NCBI RefSeq assembly: GCF_014836325.1
Contig: NZ_JACSQZ010000025.1
Span: forward strand, 1 to 45,004
DNA length: 45,004 bases
From: Clostridium gallinarum
GTDB taxonomy: Bacteria; Bacillota; Clostridia; Clostridiales; Clostridiaceae
Reading direction: 5' to 3'
Numbering within the stretch: the first letter of the stretch is position 1; each line of letters begins with the position of its first letter. The notes under the pieces are model-generated. The model had not been told where the DNA came from. It ran no database searches and worked only from the letters and a program-made list of their open reading frames with translations. Positions 33,668-43,660 of the stretch are shown piece by piece. Position numbers and translations under genes: made by a program.

Positions 33668-35251
33668 ATGTCACAAATAGATGTAATAAAAGAAAGTGTC
33701 CGCTATGAGCAATTACTACGAGAAGGTTTAAAAAATCAAGCTGTAAAAGGTGAGCATTTATTAAGAGATTCACAGTATCCTGATATGAAAGAAGTATTAG
33801 GAGTAGATGCAAAAGCTACTATAACTAACCAAGAAATAGTTGGAGATAAGGTTATGGTAGAAGGGAACTTAGATTATATAATTTTTTATGTATCTAAAGA
33901 AGAAATTACTGATGATTCACCAACAAATAAAATACATTCCGTTATTTTTAATGATAAGTTTTCGAATTACTTGGATCTTAATAACGATGAACATAATACT
34001 GTATGTAATGTTGAGTGTGAATTAGAACATATTGAAGCTAACTGGATGAATGAAAGAAAAGTTAGTATTGATGGAATATTAACTTTAAAATGGGAACTTT
34101 ATAAAAATGGTGAGTTTGAATATGTTAAGGATATTGAAGGAAAAGAAGATGTTCAAACAAAAAAGGAAATTGAAACTTTAAATGGAATTAAAGGCGAAAA
34201 AGATATGGATTTAATGGGTAAGTCCATGTTGAAAGTTACAATGGATAAACCTGAAATAGATGAGATATTAAAGTGCGAGATGAATCTGCATAAAAAGGAA
34301 ATTAAAGCAGTTGAAGGAAAAGTTTATGTAGGCTGCTATTGTAAGATATCTGTACTTTATAGAGGGAAAGATAATAAAGAGTTTGAATATATAGAAGATG
34401 ATATATATTTATCTAAAGAAGAAGAGTTAACAGGAATAAATGGGGAAATGATAAGTACATTAGAATTAGCAATTGTAGATGAACAATATACTGTAAATTT
34501 AGATGATGTTGGTGAAAATAGAGTTATAAATGTTGAATTCCTTGTGAAGGGTAATATTAAAGTTTATTCAAATGAACAAGTTGAAATATTAAAAGATGCT
34601 TACTCGCCAACAATGAATTTTGAATTAGATAAAGGAAATAAGGAACTTACTTTAATCCATTCTATATTTAATTCAGAAGTTACGGCAAAGGGAATATTAG
34701 AAATTAATAATAAAGAAGATAGGGTAGAGGATGTAATAATAGTATCTGGACAGCCTATTATAAAAGATAAGATAGTGGAAGATGACAGAGTAAAAATAGA
34801 AGGTGTAGTTAAGTCTTATATAGTATATAAAATATCAGGAGAAGATTTTAATTATGGAGTTTTAGTAGGGGAGATTCCTTTTAATTCTAATATTGACGTT
34901 AAAGGATTAAAAAGGGATATGAATGTTGTTATTAAACCTTACTTAGAAAATATAGATGCTGGAGTAGAAGGTAATGCAGTATCTGTTAAAGCTACTATAG
35001 GGCTTTGTATTAAAACCTATCATAACATTACTAAAGATTATATAATAGGAATTTCTGAAGGGTCTGATGAAATAAAAGAAAAAAAAGCATCTGTAATAAT
35101 ATATGTAGTTGGAGATGGAGAGACTCTTTGGGATTTAGCTAAAAAATATAACACAACTATTACTGAATTAGAAAGATTAAATGACTTAGAAGAAAATGGA
35201 GAAATAATCTCTGGAACTAAGCTAATTATTCCAGGAAGAGCAATATTTTAA
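33668..35251 (+). CDS. sipL: SipL, SpoIVA-interacting coat morphogenetic protein (SPOCS plus LysM)
   Basis: In C. difficile SipL binds SpoIVA through its LysM domain and is needed to attach the coat to the forespore. This 527-residue protein has the expected layout: a region rich in SPOCS (DUF3794) repeats, opening with an ESVRYEQLLREG segment and including several beta-rich repeats (for example DAKATITNQEIVGDKVMVEG). It then has a C-terminal LysM domain at about 479-523 (VVGDGETLWDLAKKYNTT). No signal peptide is visible, consistent with a mother-cell protein. It starts at ATG after a GGGAGGG site and ends in a terminator. Expression by sigma-E is expected from other clostridia but is not shown by a clear promoter here. 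Confidence 0.9.
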   Translation: MSQIDVIKESVRYEQLLREGLKNQAVKGEHLLRDSQYPDMKEVLGVDAKATITNQEIVGDKVMVEGNLDYIIFYVSKEEITDDSPTNKIHSVIFNDKFSNYLDLNNDEHNTVCNVECELEHIEANWMNERKVSIDGILTLKWELYKNGEFEYVKDIEGKEDVQTKKEIETLNGIKGEKDMDLMGKSMLKVTMDKPEIDEILKCEMNLHKKEIKAVEGKVYVGCYCKISVLYRGKDNKEFEYIEDDIYLSKEEELTGINGEMISTLELAIVDEQYTVNLDDVGENRVINVEFLVKGNIKVYSNEQVEILKDAYSPTMNFELDKGNKELTLIHSIFNSEVTAKGILEINNKEDRVEDVIIVSGQPIIKDKIVEDDRVKIEGVVKSYIVYKISGEDFNYGVLVGEIPFNSNIDVKGLKRDMNVVIKPYLENIDAGVEGNAVSVKATIGLCIKTYHNITKDYIIGISEGSDEIKEKKASVIIYVVGDGETLWDLAKKYNTTITELERLNDLEENGEIISGTKLIIPGRAIF

Positions 35252-35273
35252 AATTATAATATAATTTAAATTT

Positions 35274-35319
35274 AAAAAGACTGTAATGTAATCTTAAGAA
35301 TACATTATGGTCTTTTTTT
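35274..35319 (+). terminator. Rho-independent terminator of sipL
   Basis: AAAAAGACTGTAATGTA pairs with TACATTATGGTCTTTTT (two wobble pairs) around a 9-base loop. A seven-T run ends the structure, about 25 bases beyond the sipL stop. Confidence 0.88.
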
Positions 35320-35455
35320 ATTTATATGAAAGTATAAAGAGTTGTGTCTTGTTATTAACTATTTATACTTTTCATCATTAAGTTTTGAAGTGTTATTGTG
35401 AATAATATTGACTTTAGGTGGATAAAATAAGAAATGCATGATAAGAGGTGAAAAT

Positions 35456-36292
35456 ATGGCAGAAAAAATAAAAGGTGATTTAATTATTATAGGTGGCGCT
35501 GAGGATAAAGAAGGCGATAAAGAAATTTTAAAAAAGGTATGTAATTCTATAAATAAGGATAAAGATATCATACTGATTGCAACAATTGCAACTGAATATC
35601 CTAAAGAGGCTTTTAAGAAATATAAGAAGATTTTTGAAAATTTAGGAGTTAAAAATATAAAAGGTTTAAATGTAGAAGAAAGAGAAGATTCTTTAAATGA
35701 AAATAATATTAGATTGATAGAGGAAGCAGAGCTTATATTTTTTACAGGTGGAGATCAATTAAGAATAACTAGCTTAGTTGGTGGAACTTCTATTTATGAT
35801 GCTTTAAAACGAGCTAGTGAAAATGGATGTATGATAGTTGGTACTTCAGCAGGAGCATCTGTTATGAGTGATACTATGATTGTTAATGGAGAGGATGAAG
35901 AATCTCCAAGAAAATTTACATTAAAGATGGCACCAGGATTAGGACTTTTAGAGGGTGTGATGATAGATCAACACTTTGCTCAAAGAGGAAGAATAGGGAG
36001 GCTATTAACAGGAATAGCTCAAAATCCTGAAGTTTTAGGGGTTGGTATTGATGAGGATACAGCTCTATTAGTAAGAGATAATGGAGATGCACAAGTTATA
36101 GGAAGTGGAGCAGTTTATTTTTTAGATGCTAGAAATATAACTTATAGCAATGTTTCAGAACAAAATTATAATGAAGTATTAAGTATGTTTAATGTGAAAT
36201 TACATGTATTAAAAGAAGGAGATAAATATAATCTCTTAAGTAGGTTACCTTTTGAGGAGGATAAAAGTAAAAATGAAAGTAATAGACACTAG
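35456..36292 (+). CDS. cphB: Cyanophycinase
   Basis: Cyanophycinase is a serine exopeptidase that cuts cyanophycin (multi-Arg-poly-Asp) into beta-Asp-Arg dipeptides. The nucleophile Ser131 lies in GTSAGAS, and FTGGDQLR and the later VMIDQHFAQRGR are further family segments. ATG 35456 is chosen over ATG 35438 because AAGAGGTGA lies directly upstream of it; this gives 278 residues. Its end overlaps cphA by 20 bases, so degradation and synthesis enzymes are made together. The pair sits between sipL and spoIIR, which fits reports tying cyanophycin to spore assembly in C. perfringens. Confidence 0.93.
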   Translation: MAEKIKGDLIIIGGAEDKEGDKEILKKVCNSINKDKDIILIATIATEYPKEAFKKYKKIFENLGVKNIKGLNVEEREDSLNENNIRLIEEAELIFFTGGDQLRITSLVGGTSIYDALKRASENGCMIVGTSAGASVMSDTMIVNGEDEESPRKFTLKMAPGLGLLEGVMIDQHFAQRGRIGRLLTGIAQNPEVLGVGIDEDTALLVRDNGDAQVIGSGAVYFLDARNITYSNVSEQNYNEVLSMFNVKLHVLKEGDKYNLLSRLPFEEDKSKNESNRH

Positions 36293-38897
36293 AGTCTTTA
36301 AAGGAAAAAATATCTATTCCCTTAAGAAATGTATTAGAATGGATGTTGATTTACAGGGGTATTGTGAAACACCTAGTAAAGATATTGAGGATTTTAATTT
36401 TAATTTAGTTAATATGATTCCGGAATTAAGAACTCATAGATGTGGGATTGATGAGGATGAAGGATTTATAAAAAGGCTTAAAGAAGGCACGTATTTAGCT
36501 CATATTTGTGAGCATATAATTATAGCTATTCAAAATAAGTTAGGTATAGATGTTCATTATGGAAAGTCTAGAGAAATAAAAGATGACCACTATTATATAG
36601 TTTTTCAATACATTTATGAAAATACAGCCTTGGAAATAGCTAATTTGGCTATAGATATTATCAATGCTTTAATTAATAAAGTGCCAATTAATTATGAAGA
36701 AAGAGTAGAATTTTTAAAAGAAATTTTAAGTAATGAAATTCTTGGGCCGAGTACTAAATCGATTTGTGATTATGCTGAAGAAATAGGGCTTCCAATAATT
36801 AAGTTGGGTAATGGTGAGTACTATCAAATAGGGTATGGAAAGCAGGGAAAAATAATAGAAGCTTCTATAGGACCAAATACAAATTGTGTGTCAGTTGATA
36901 TTGCTTGTAATAAAATGTTAACCAAAGAGTTATTAAGTGCTCAAAACATACCTGTAGCTAGAGGAAGTAAAGTTAACAATATAATTAATTTGTTAAAGGA
37001 AGCAGAAGAAATAGGATACCCTGTAGTTCTTAAACCTCAATTTGGGAATAAGGGTAATGGTGTCTTTTTAAATTTAAAAAATGAAAAAGAATTGTTAAAT
37101 GCATATAGAAAGATTAAAGATAAATTTAAGGATATTATTATAGAAAAGTATCATAGTGGAAGTGATTTTAGAGTTTGTGTAGTTAATTATAAAGTTGTTG
37201 CTGCATCTCTTAGAATACCTCCATTTGTAATAGGAAATGGGATAGATACAGTATTTGAACTTATAAATAAATTAAATGAAAATAGTATGAGAGGCGAAGA
37301 TCATGAAAAGCCTTTAACTAAAATAAAAATAGATGAAGATGTAATAGAATGTTTATCAGAACAAGAAAAAACTTTAATGGAAGTTTTAAATAAGGATGAA
37401 AAAATTTATTTAAGAAGAAATGCAAATTTATCTACTGGTGGAGAAGCTATAGACTATACAGATGAAATTTGTATTGAAAATATAAAACTATGTGAGAGAA
37501 TAGCTAAGATTTTAAAATTAGATATATGTGGGATAGATATATGTTCTGATAGTTTGAGTAAACCTCTAGATAATAATAGTGTTGTAATGGAAGTAAACGC
37601 TGCTCCGGGTTTGAGAATGCATTTAAATCCTAGTAAAGGAAAACCAAGGAATATAGGAAAAGAAATTGTAAATATGATGTATAACGATAAGCCTTATAAT
37701 ATTCCTGTAATCTCAGTTACTGGTACTAATGGAAAAACAACTACAACCAGATTAATAAGTCATACTCTTTCTAAAATGGGATATTGTGTTGGGATGACAA
37801 GTAGCAGTGGAATTTATATAAATGATGAGTGTATGGATAGTGGAGATGATACAGGTTTTGAAAGTGCAAAGTCAATTCTTTTAAACCCTGAAGTAGATAT
37901 TGCTGTTTTAGAAACTGCTAGAGGAGGCATTATTAAAAAAGGTTTAGCTTATGATTTAGCTGACGTTGCTGTAATCACCAATATAAGAGAAGATCATCTT
38001 GGAATTGATGAAATAAATACTATGGAAGATCTTTGTTATGTAAAATCATTAATTGGAGAAGCAGTTAAAAGTGATGGATATGTTGTAATAAATGCTGATG
38101 ATAATTTGAGTAAGACTATTTTAAATAGAATAAAGAGTAAAAAGGTATATTTTACATTAGATTCTAATAATGAAGTATTAAAAAATATAAATGAAGAAGA
38201 TGTTTATGTATATTTAGAAAATGATGAAATAGTTATAATAAATGAGAAGAAAAAATATAATTTATGTAATGTTAATGAAGTGCCTATAACAATAAATGGA
38301 ATTTTAAAGTTTAATATAGAGAATATTTTGGCTGCAACAAGTGCTTTAGTTGCAATGAAAATAGATTATTGTATGATAAAAAATGGAATTACAACTTATT
38401 TATTGAATTCTAAAATGAATTCTGGAAGATTTAATTGTTATGATGTAAATGGAGTGAATGTTATATTAGATTATGGTCATAATGCTGATGGGTACAATGC
38501 TGTATTAGAATGTGTAAAAAAGATGAAAAGTAAAAAACTATTTGGAATAGTTGGAATACCAGGAGATCGATTGAATAAATCAGCAGAAGAAATTGGTGCA
38601 ATATCTGCAAGATATTTTGATTATATTATGGTTAAAGAAGATAAAGATTTAAGAGGAAGAAATTCAGGGGAAATAGCAGGGTTAATTGTTAATGGAATAG
38701 TTAAAGAAGATAAAAATAAAAAATATGAAGTAATTTTAAATGAAAAAGAAGCTTTAATAAAAGTTTTAAGTATGGCTACTAAAGGAGATACTGTAGTTAT
38801 TTTCTTTGAAGATTTGAAATCTTTAACAGATATAATTGAAGAATATATTAGTTATAAAAATAAAATATTAAATAATAGGTATGAAGCGTTAAATTAA
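36273..38897 (+). CDS. cphA: Cyanophycin synthetase
   Basis: CphA polymerises Asp and Arg into cyanophycin, using ATP for each addition. The 874-residue chain has the three expected parts. They are an N-terminal region with HICEHIIIAIQNKLG, an ATP-grasp domain from about residue 210 (YPVVLKPQFGNKGNG, MEVNAAPGLRMHLNPSKG), and a Mur-ligase-like domain with P-loop GTNGKT at 484-489, VLETARGGI and VILDYGHN. ATG 36273 follows GAGGAGG at 12 bases, inside the end of cphB. The first TTG of the open frame (36252) overlaps the ribosome site and is rejected. No further gene shares the transcript before a hairpin. Confidence 0.95.
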   Translation: MKVIDTRVFKGKNIYSLKKCIRMDVDLQGYCETPSKDIEDFNFNLVNMIPELRTHRCGIDEDEGFIKRLKEGTYLAHICEHIIIAIQNKLGIDVHYGKSREIKDDHYYIVFQYIYENTALEIANLAIDIINALINKVPINYEERVEFLKEILSNEILGPSTKSICDYAEEIGLPIIKLGNGEYYQIGYGKQGKIIEASIGPNTNCVSVDIACNKMLTKELLSAQNIPVARGSKVNNIINLLKEAEEIGYPVVLKPQFGNKGNGVFLNLKNEKELLNAYRKIKDKFKDIIIEKYHSGSDFRVCVVNYKVVAASLRIPPFVIGNGIDTVFELINKLNENSMRGEDHEKPLTKIKIDEDVIECLSEQEKTLMEVLNKDEKIYLRRNANLSTGGEAIDYTDEICIENIKLCERIAKILKLDICGIDICSDSLSKPLDNNSVVMEVNAAPGLRMHLNPSKGKPRNIGKEIVNMMYNDKPYNIPVISVTGTNGKTTTTRLISHTLSKMGYCVGMTSSSGIYINDECMDSGDDTGFESAKSILLNPEVDIAVLETARGGIIKKGLAYDLADVAVITNIREDHLGIDEINTMEDLCYVKSLIGEAVKSDGYVVINADDNLSKTILNRIKSKKVYFTLDSNNEVLKNINEEDVYVYLENDEIVIINEKKKYNLCNVNEVPITINGILKFNIENILAATSALVAMKIDYCMIKNGITTYLLNSKMNSGRFNCYDVNGVNVILDYGHNADGYNAVLECVKKMKSKKLFGIVGIPGDRLNKSAEEIGAISARYFDYIMVKEDKDLRGRNSGEIAGLIVNGIVKEDKNKKYEVILNEKEALIKVLSMATKGDTVVIFFEDLKSLTDIIEEYISYKNKILNNRYEALN

Positions 38898-38942
38898 ACA
38901 ATGTCTTCTAGTTTACTATATTATTAAAAAAATATATAATAA

Positions 38943-38977
38943 AAATAAACTTCAGAGTTAAACTCTGAAGTTTATTT
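38943..38977 (+). terminator. Terminator-like hairpin after cphA
   Basis: A near-perfect palindrome with 17-bp arms (AAATAAACTTCAGAGTT at 38943-38959, complement at 38961-38977) lies between cphA and ispE. The T-run is broken by A residues. Confidence 0.7.
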
Positions 38978-39007
38978 AAAATTATTTAGTTGAAAGGAAA
39001 TAAAAGT

Positions 39008-39850
39008 ATGAGAATAAAGGCTTATGCTAAAATAAATATATCCTTAGATATAATAGGTAAAAGAGAAGATGGATATCATCTATTAGAGATGATAATGCAG
39101 GCTATAGATTTATATGATGAAATTAATATAGAAAAGCAAAAAGAAGGTATTTCAATTAAATGTAATAAACCTTATGTACCTACAGATGAAAGAAATTTAG
39201 CTTATAGAGCAGCAAAAATATTTATGGAAAAATACAATATAAATAGTGGAGTCTCTATAAATATTAAAAAGAATATTCCTGTATGTGCAGGATTAGCTGG
39301 TGGGAGTACGGATGGAGCTGCTGTATTAAAACTTATGAATAAATTTTTTAATGTTAATGCTAGTGATGAAGAACTTATGGAATTAGGGTTGAAACTTGGT
39401 GCTGATGTTCCTTATTGCATAAAGGGTGGAACTGCTTTATGTAAGGGGATTGGTGAAGATGTAACAGAATTAAGTGGCTTTAAGGATAAAATTGTGGTTT
39501 TAGTTAAACCACCTTTTGGAGTTTCAACTAAAAGCGTATATCAAGAATTTGATTTAAATAAAGTAAGAAGCCATCCGAATACGGATTTGTTAATTAAAGC
39601 TATTGAGGATAATGATTTACATTTAGTTTCAAATAATATGAAAAATTTATTGGAAAATGTAACATTGAGAAAGCATAAAATTTTAATTAATATAAAAGAA
39701 GAAATGAAAAGATACGGAGCAAGTGGGACTATGATGAGTGGTAGTGGCCCGACTGTTTTTGCTTTCTTTGATGATATGTTAAAGGCTCAAAAGTGTTTTG
39801 AAAAAATGAAAACTAGATACAATGATGTATTTATAACAAGAACAATTTAA
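39008..39850 (+). CDS. ispE: 4-diphosphocytidyl-2-C-methyl-D-erythritol kinase IspE
   Basis: IspE phosphorylates CDP-methylerythritol in the non-mevalonate isoprenoid pathway. The GHMP kinase motifs are present: AYAKINISLDIIGKREDGYH at the N-terminus, the ATP loop PVCAGLAGGSTDGAAV and the C-terminal MSGSGPTVFAFF. Length (280 residues) is normal. ATG 39008 is chosen over TTG 38990 because AAAGGAA is spaced correctly before it. It supplies precursors used by the polyprenyl synthase elsewhere in this window. Confidence 0.95.
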   Translation: MRIKAYAKINISLDIIGKREDGYHLLEMIMQAIDLYDEINIEKQKEGISIKCNKPYVPTDERNLAYRAAKIFMEKYNINSGVSINIKKNIPVCAGLAGGSTDGAAVLKLMNKFFNVNASDEELMELGLKLGADVPYCIKGGTALCKGIGEDVTELSGFKDKIVVLVKPPFGVSTKSVYQEFDLNKVRSHPNTDLLIKAIEDNDLHLVSNNMKNLLENVTLRKHKILINIKEEMKRYGASGTMMSGSGPTVFAFFDDMLKAQKCFEKMKTRYNDVFITRTI

Positions 39851-39857
39851 AAAGTAA

Positions 39858-39887
39858 GTATAAACCTCCTTAAAAGTGGCAAAGATT
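39858..39887 (+). promoter_or_regulatory. Predicted sigma-F promoter of spoIIR
   Basis: GTATA (39858-39862), a 15-base spacer, then GGCAAAGATT (39878-39887) match the sigma-F consensus (GyATA-n15-GGnrAnAnTw) at all but one defined -10 position. It lies 22 bases before the spoIIR start. In B. subtilis spoIIR is sigma-F dependent. Confidence 0.65.
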
Positions 39888-39908
39888 AATTCTATAGGGG
39901 GTTTTGAT

Positions 39909-40535
39909 ATGAAGAAGATTATTTTAGTAATTATAGTTATGTTAATAAATACAGGTTTTATTAGTTGTACAAATTTAAATGGTAGAGAAAATGTAAGTTA
40001 TAATGATGAATTAGTATATGAGGATATAGTTAATGAGATTATTAGATTTCATGTTATAGCTAATAGCAATTCAGAAGAGGATCAAAACTTAAAGTTAAAG
40101 GTTAGGGATAAAGTAATTGAGTTTGTTTCATATAATTTGAAAGATTGTACAAGCATAGATGAATCTAGGGAATTTATTATAGATAATAAATCAAAAATAG
40201 AAGAAATAGCTAAAGAAGTAGTAAAAGAAAATGGATATTCATACGATGTTACTAGTGCTTTATCAAGAGAAAATTTTCCGGATAAAGTATATGGAGATGT
40301 AATTTTTCCTCAAGGAGAATATGAAGCTTATAGAATTCTTATAGGAGAGGCAAAGGGAGAAAATTGGTGGTGTGTTATGTTTCCGCCTTTGTGTTTTGTT
40401 GATGGTACTAAAGAAGTTGTAGATTCTAATAAGATAATAAATTCTTTAGAGAGTAATAAAGATGAAGATTCTAATAAAAATAAAGTAAAATTTAAGTTTA
40501 AAATATTTGAAATTTTGTTTAAAAATAAAGCTTGA
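39909..40535 (+). CDS. spoIIR: Stage II sporulation protein R
   Basis: SpoIIR is made in the forespore and secreted to activate SpoIIGA in the mother cell, which then processes pro-sigma-E. This 208-residue protein has an N-terminal hydrophobic export signal (about 3-18, with a Cys at about 20 that could be a lipobox, GFISC). The family core follows: IIRFHVIANSNSEEDQNLKLKVRD, then FPDKVYGDVIFPQGEYEAYRI and WWCVMFPPLCFVD. ATG 39909 is preferred to GTG 39876 because AGGGGG precedes it and the GTG lies inside the predicted sigma-F promoter. The possible lipid anchor is unusual and uncertain. Confidence 0.93.
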   Translation: MKKIILVIIVMLINTGFISCTNLNGRENVSYNDELVYEDIVNEIIRFHVIANSNSEEDQNLKLKVRDKVIEFVSYNLKDCTSIDESREFIIDNKSKIEEIAKEVVKENGYSYDVTSALSRENFPDKVYGDVIFPQGEYEAYRILIGEAKGENWWCVMFPPLCFVDGTKEVVDSNKIINSLESNKDEDSNKNKVKFKFKIFEILFKNKA

Positions 40536-40600
40536 TTAAATTAGAATAAATAATTAAACTATATGATATGTATAAAGGAAAAAAAAGCAAGAGCTTAATG

Positions 40601-40646
40601 AAAGGGGGACCTAGATAAATTTTATTGTTTATCTAGAATCTATATG
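40601..40646 (+). promoter_or_regulatory. Shine-Dalgarno and start codon bridged by a hairpin
   Basis: AAAGGGGG (40601-40608) is the only ribosome-site-like sequence before the ATG at 40644, but it lies 35 bases away. Between them CTAGATAAA (40611-40619) pairs perfectly with TTTATCTAG (40628-40636) around an 8-base loop. If folded, the effective spacing drops to 9 bases, an ideal distance. A six-codon mini-ORF (ATG 40599) overlaps the site and ends at TAA in the stem. Confidence 0.55.
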
Positions 40647-41060
40647 AGAAAAAAAGCAGTTATATCTTTAAGAAGTTTTAATGATTTAGATAAAGATGAT
40701 GTAATAGAAGTTGTAACTCCAGGTGAGTTTTTAGTGACTGATAATGGATTTAAAGCTATATATGAAGAAACAGAGTTATCAGGAATGAGTGGAACTACAA
40801 CAACGCTAACTATGCTAGATGATAAGTTAGTTCTTGAAAGAGAAGGAAACATAAGTGCTAAAATGGATTTTAAAAAAGGAGAAACTTCTGTATCTTTATA
40901 TAATACTCCTTATGGAGTTTTAGACCTACAAATTCATACTGAAGATTTGAATGTTAATATAAATGAAAATGGAGGAGACATTACAGCTGAATATTCTATG
41001 GAATTAGCTGGACAACCACCTATTACAACTAAATTAGCAGTAAAAGTTAAAATAAATTAA
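40644..41060 (+). CDS. DUF1934 beta-barrel protein (YwiB-like)
   Basis: This is a 138-residue cytoplasmic protein of the DUF1934/YwiB group, a small calycin-like beta-barrel of unknown role. Alternating hydrophobic strands run throughout, with YEETELSGMSGTTTTLTM and a later LYNTPYGVLDLQIHTEDL as typical parts. No signal or membrane segment is present. No ribosome site is close to the ATG; see the hairpin entry just upstream. In related genomes it is often near argS or pyrG, as here. A good terminator follows. Confidence 0.82.
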   Translation: MRKKAVISLRSFNDLDKDDVIEVVTPGEFLVTDNGFKAIYEETELSGMSGTTTTLTMLDDKLVLEREGNISAKMDFKKGETSVSLYNTPYGVLDLQIHTEDLNVNINENGGDITAEYSMELAGQPPITTKLAVKVKIN

Positions 41061-41066
41061 ATAAAA

Positions 41067-41096
41067 GATAAGTTGTCTTTATGGCGACTTATTTTT
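41067..41096 (+). terminator. Rho-independent terminator of the YwiB-like gene
   Basis: ATAAGTTGTC (41067-41076) pairs with GGCGACTTAT (41082-41091) with two wobble pairs, and a six-T run follows. Confidence 0.82.
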
Positions 41097-41192
41097 TATT
41101 TAATTATAATTTTTAAAAATAAGATTATAATTTTGTGAATAAATTAAGTGATAGCTGGGGATAATATAGAAAAATAAGGGGGTGAATTTCTT

Positions 41193-41495
41193 TTGAGATA
41201 TAGTAATGGTCTTGATAAAGTTACAATAGTGATGAATGTATTAGCTTCTTATTTAGAAGTTGATATGAGTGAGATGTCAAAGGAGTTAAGAAAAAGAGAA
41301 AATAGGTATATATTTCTTTTATTACTTAAAAATTATAAGTGTCTACAAAAAGATAGGGCGAAGGAAGCTTTGGAAATAATAAGCGATAAAAGTTATAAAA
41401 GCAATATGGATAAAGCTCAAGAGAAGTTTCTTGTGAATAAAGAATTTAGAGAAAGGTATTTTGAAATACAAGAAGGATTAAATAAGATAATATAA
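41193..41495 (+). CDS. Small helical protein of unknown function
   Basis: I do not recognise this 100-residue protein. It is strongly charged (many Lys, Glu, Arg), with no signal peptide or membrane helix, and looks all-helical (YLEVDMSEMSKELRKREN, YKSNMDKAQEKFL). The start is TTG, preceded by AAGGGGGTGA; a GTG inside that site stops after four codons, so TTG is the only sensible start. It lies just before pyrG, where Bacillus has rpoE (delta subunit), but the composition lacks the acidic tail of that protein. It is flanked by terminators and seems to be its own unit. Confidence 0.65.
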   Translation: MRYSNGLDKVTIVMNVLASYLEVDMSEMSKELRKRENRYIFLLLLKNYKCLQKDRAKEALEIISDKSYKSNMDKAQEKFLVNKEFRERYFEIQEGLNKII

Positions 41496-41509
41496 AAATA
41501 AAAACAAAA

Positions 41510-41542
41510 ATAAAACAAAAAAATATAGATTTTTTGTTTTAT
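41510..41542 (+). terminator. Weak AT-only terminator before pyrG
   Basis: ATAAAACAAAAAA pairs with TTTTTTGTTTTAT around a short loop (arms 41510-41523 and 41529-41542). Stability is low as almost all pairs are A-T. A perfect 14-base palindrome ATATGATATCATAT (41543-41556) follows directly. Confidence 0.4.
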
Positions 41543-41650
41543 ATATGATATCATATCACTTATTGAATTTAGACATTATAAACCCATCATAAATAGTGAG
41601 GTAATTATGATTATATCAAATATGGGGATTAGTGTCAAGAAAATAAATAA

Positions 41651-43276
<1,626 letters not shown>

Positions 43277-43285
43277 TAACAAAAC

Positions 43286-43318
43286 TAAGGGGCTGGAAAA
43301 TTCAGCTCCTTAATTTTA
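43286..43318 (+). terminator. Terminator of pyrG
   Basis: TAAGGGGCTG (43286-43295) pairs with CAGCTCCTTA (43303-43312, one G-U) around GAAAATT, followed by ATTTTAT. It begins nine bases after the pyrG stop. Confidence 0.8.
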
Positions 43319-43660
43319 TATTTATAGTAAAAATATAAAAATACAAAAGAAAAAACACGCACATTAAATGCAAAATCATGGGGTAAAGTTTGTTTTAAAA
43401 CGAAAGTTAAATGAGAAAAATAAGAAAAGGTTTTGAAATTAACATCAAATAAATAAATTTTATATAAATAATTTAAAAAATTTTCAATAATATCGAGCAT
43501 TTATTGAGAAAGTTATTAAAAGATATGAGAAGTAGATTTAACTCTAGTATAAGTAAGTAAAATAGATATATAATATAAAGTGTAAGAAGAAATTATTAAT
43601 TTTATGTAGTACTTTGTTTAACGAGTATTGCTATATATTATTTTTATGGAGGGATTTTTA
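43319..43660. other. Non-coding leader region before the BMP lipoprotein gene
   Basis: No gene is supported in this AT-rich stretch. A TATAAT at 43569-43574 and a TTGTTT-16-TATTAT pair at 43614-43641 are possible promoters. I looked for a purine-riboswitch core, because the downstream genes look like nucleoside transport, and did not find one. Confidence 0.4.

Noticed and set aside
33522..33812. Minus-strand 96-codon frame upstream of sipL
   Set aside because: It overlaps the start of sipL antisense and is low-complexity, rich in Leu, Phe and Ile, as expected from AT-rich shadow frames.
43319..43660. Purine riboswitch before the nucleoside transporter
   Set aside because: The conserved core and the paired P1 arms of purine riboswitches are not visible; the region is simply AT-rich.
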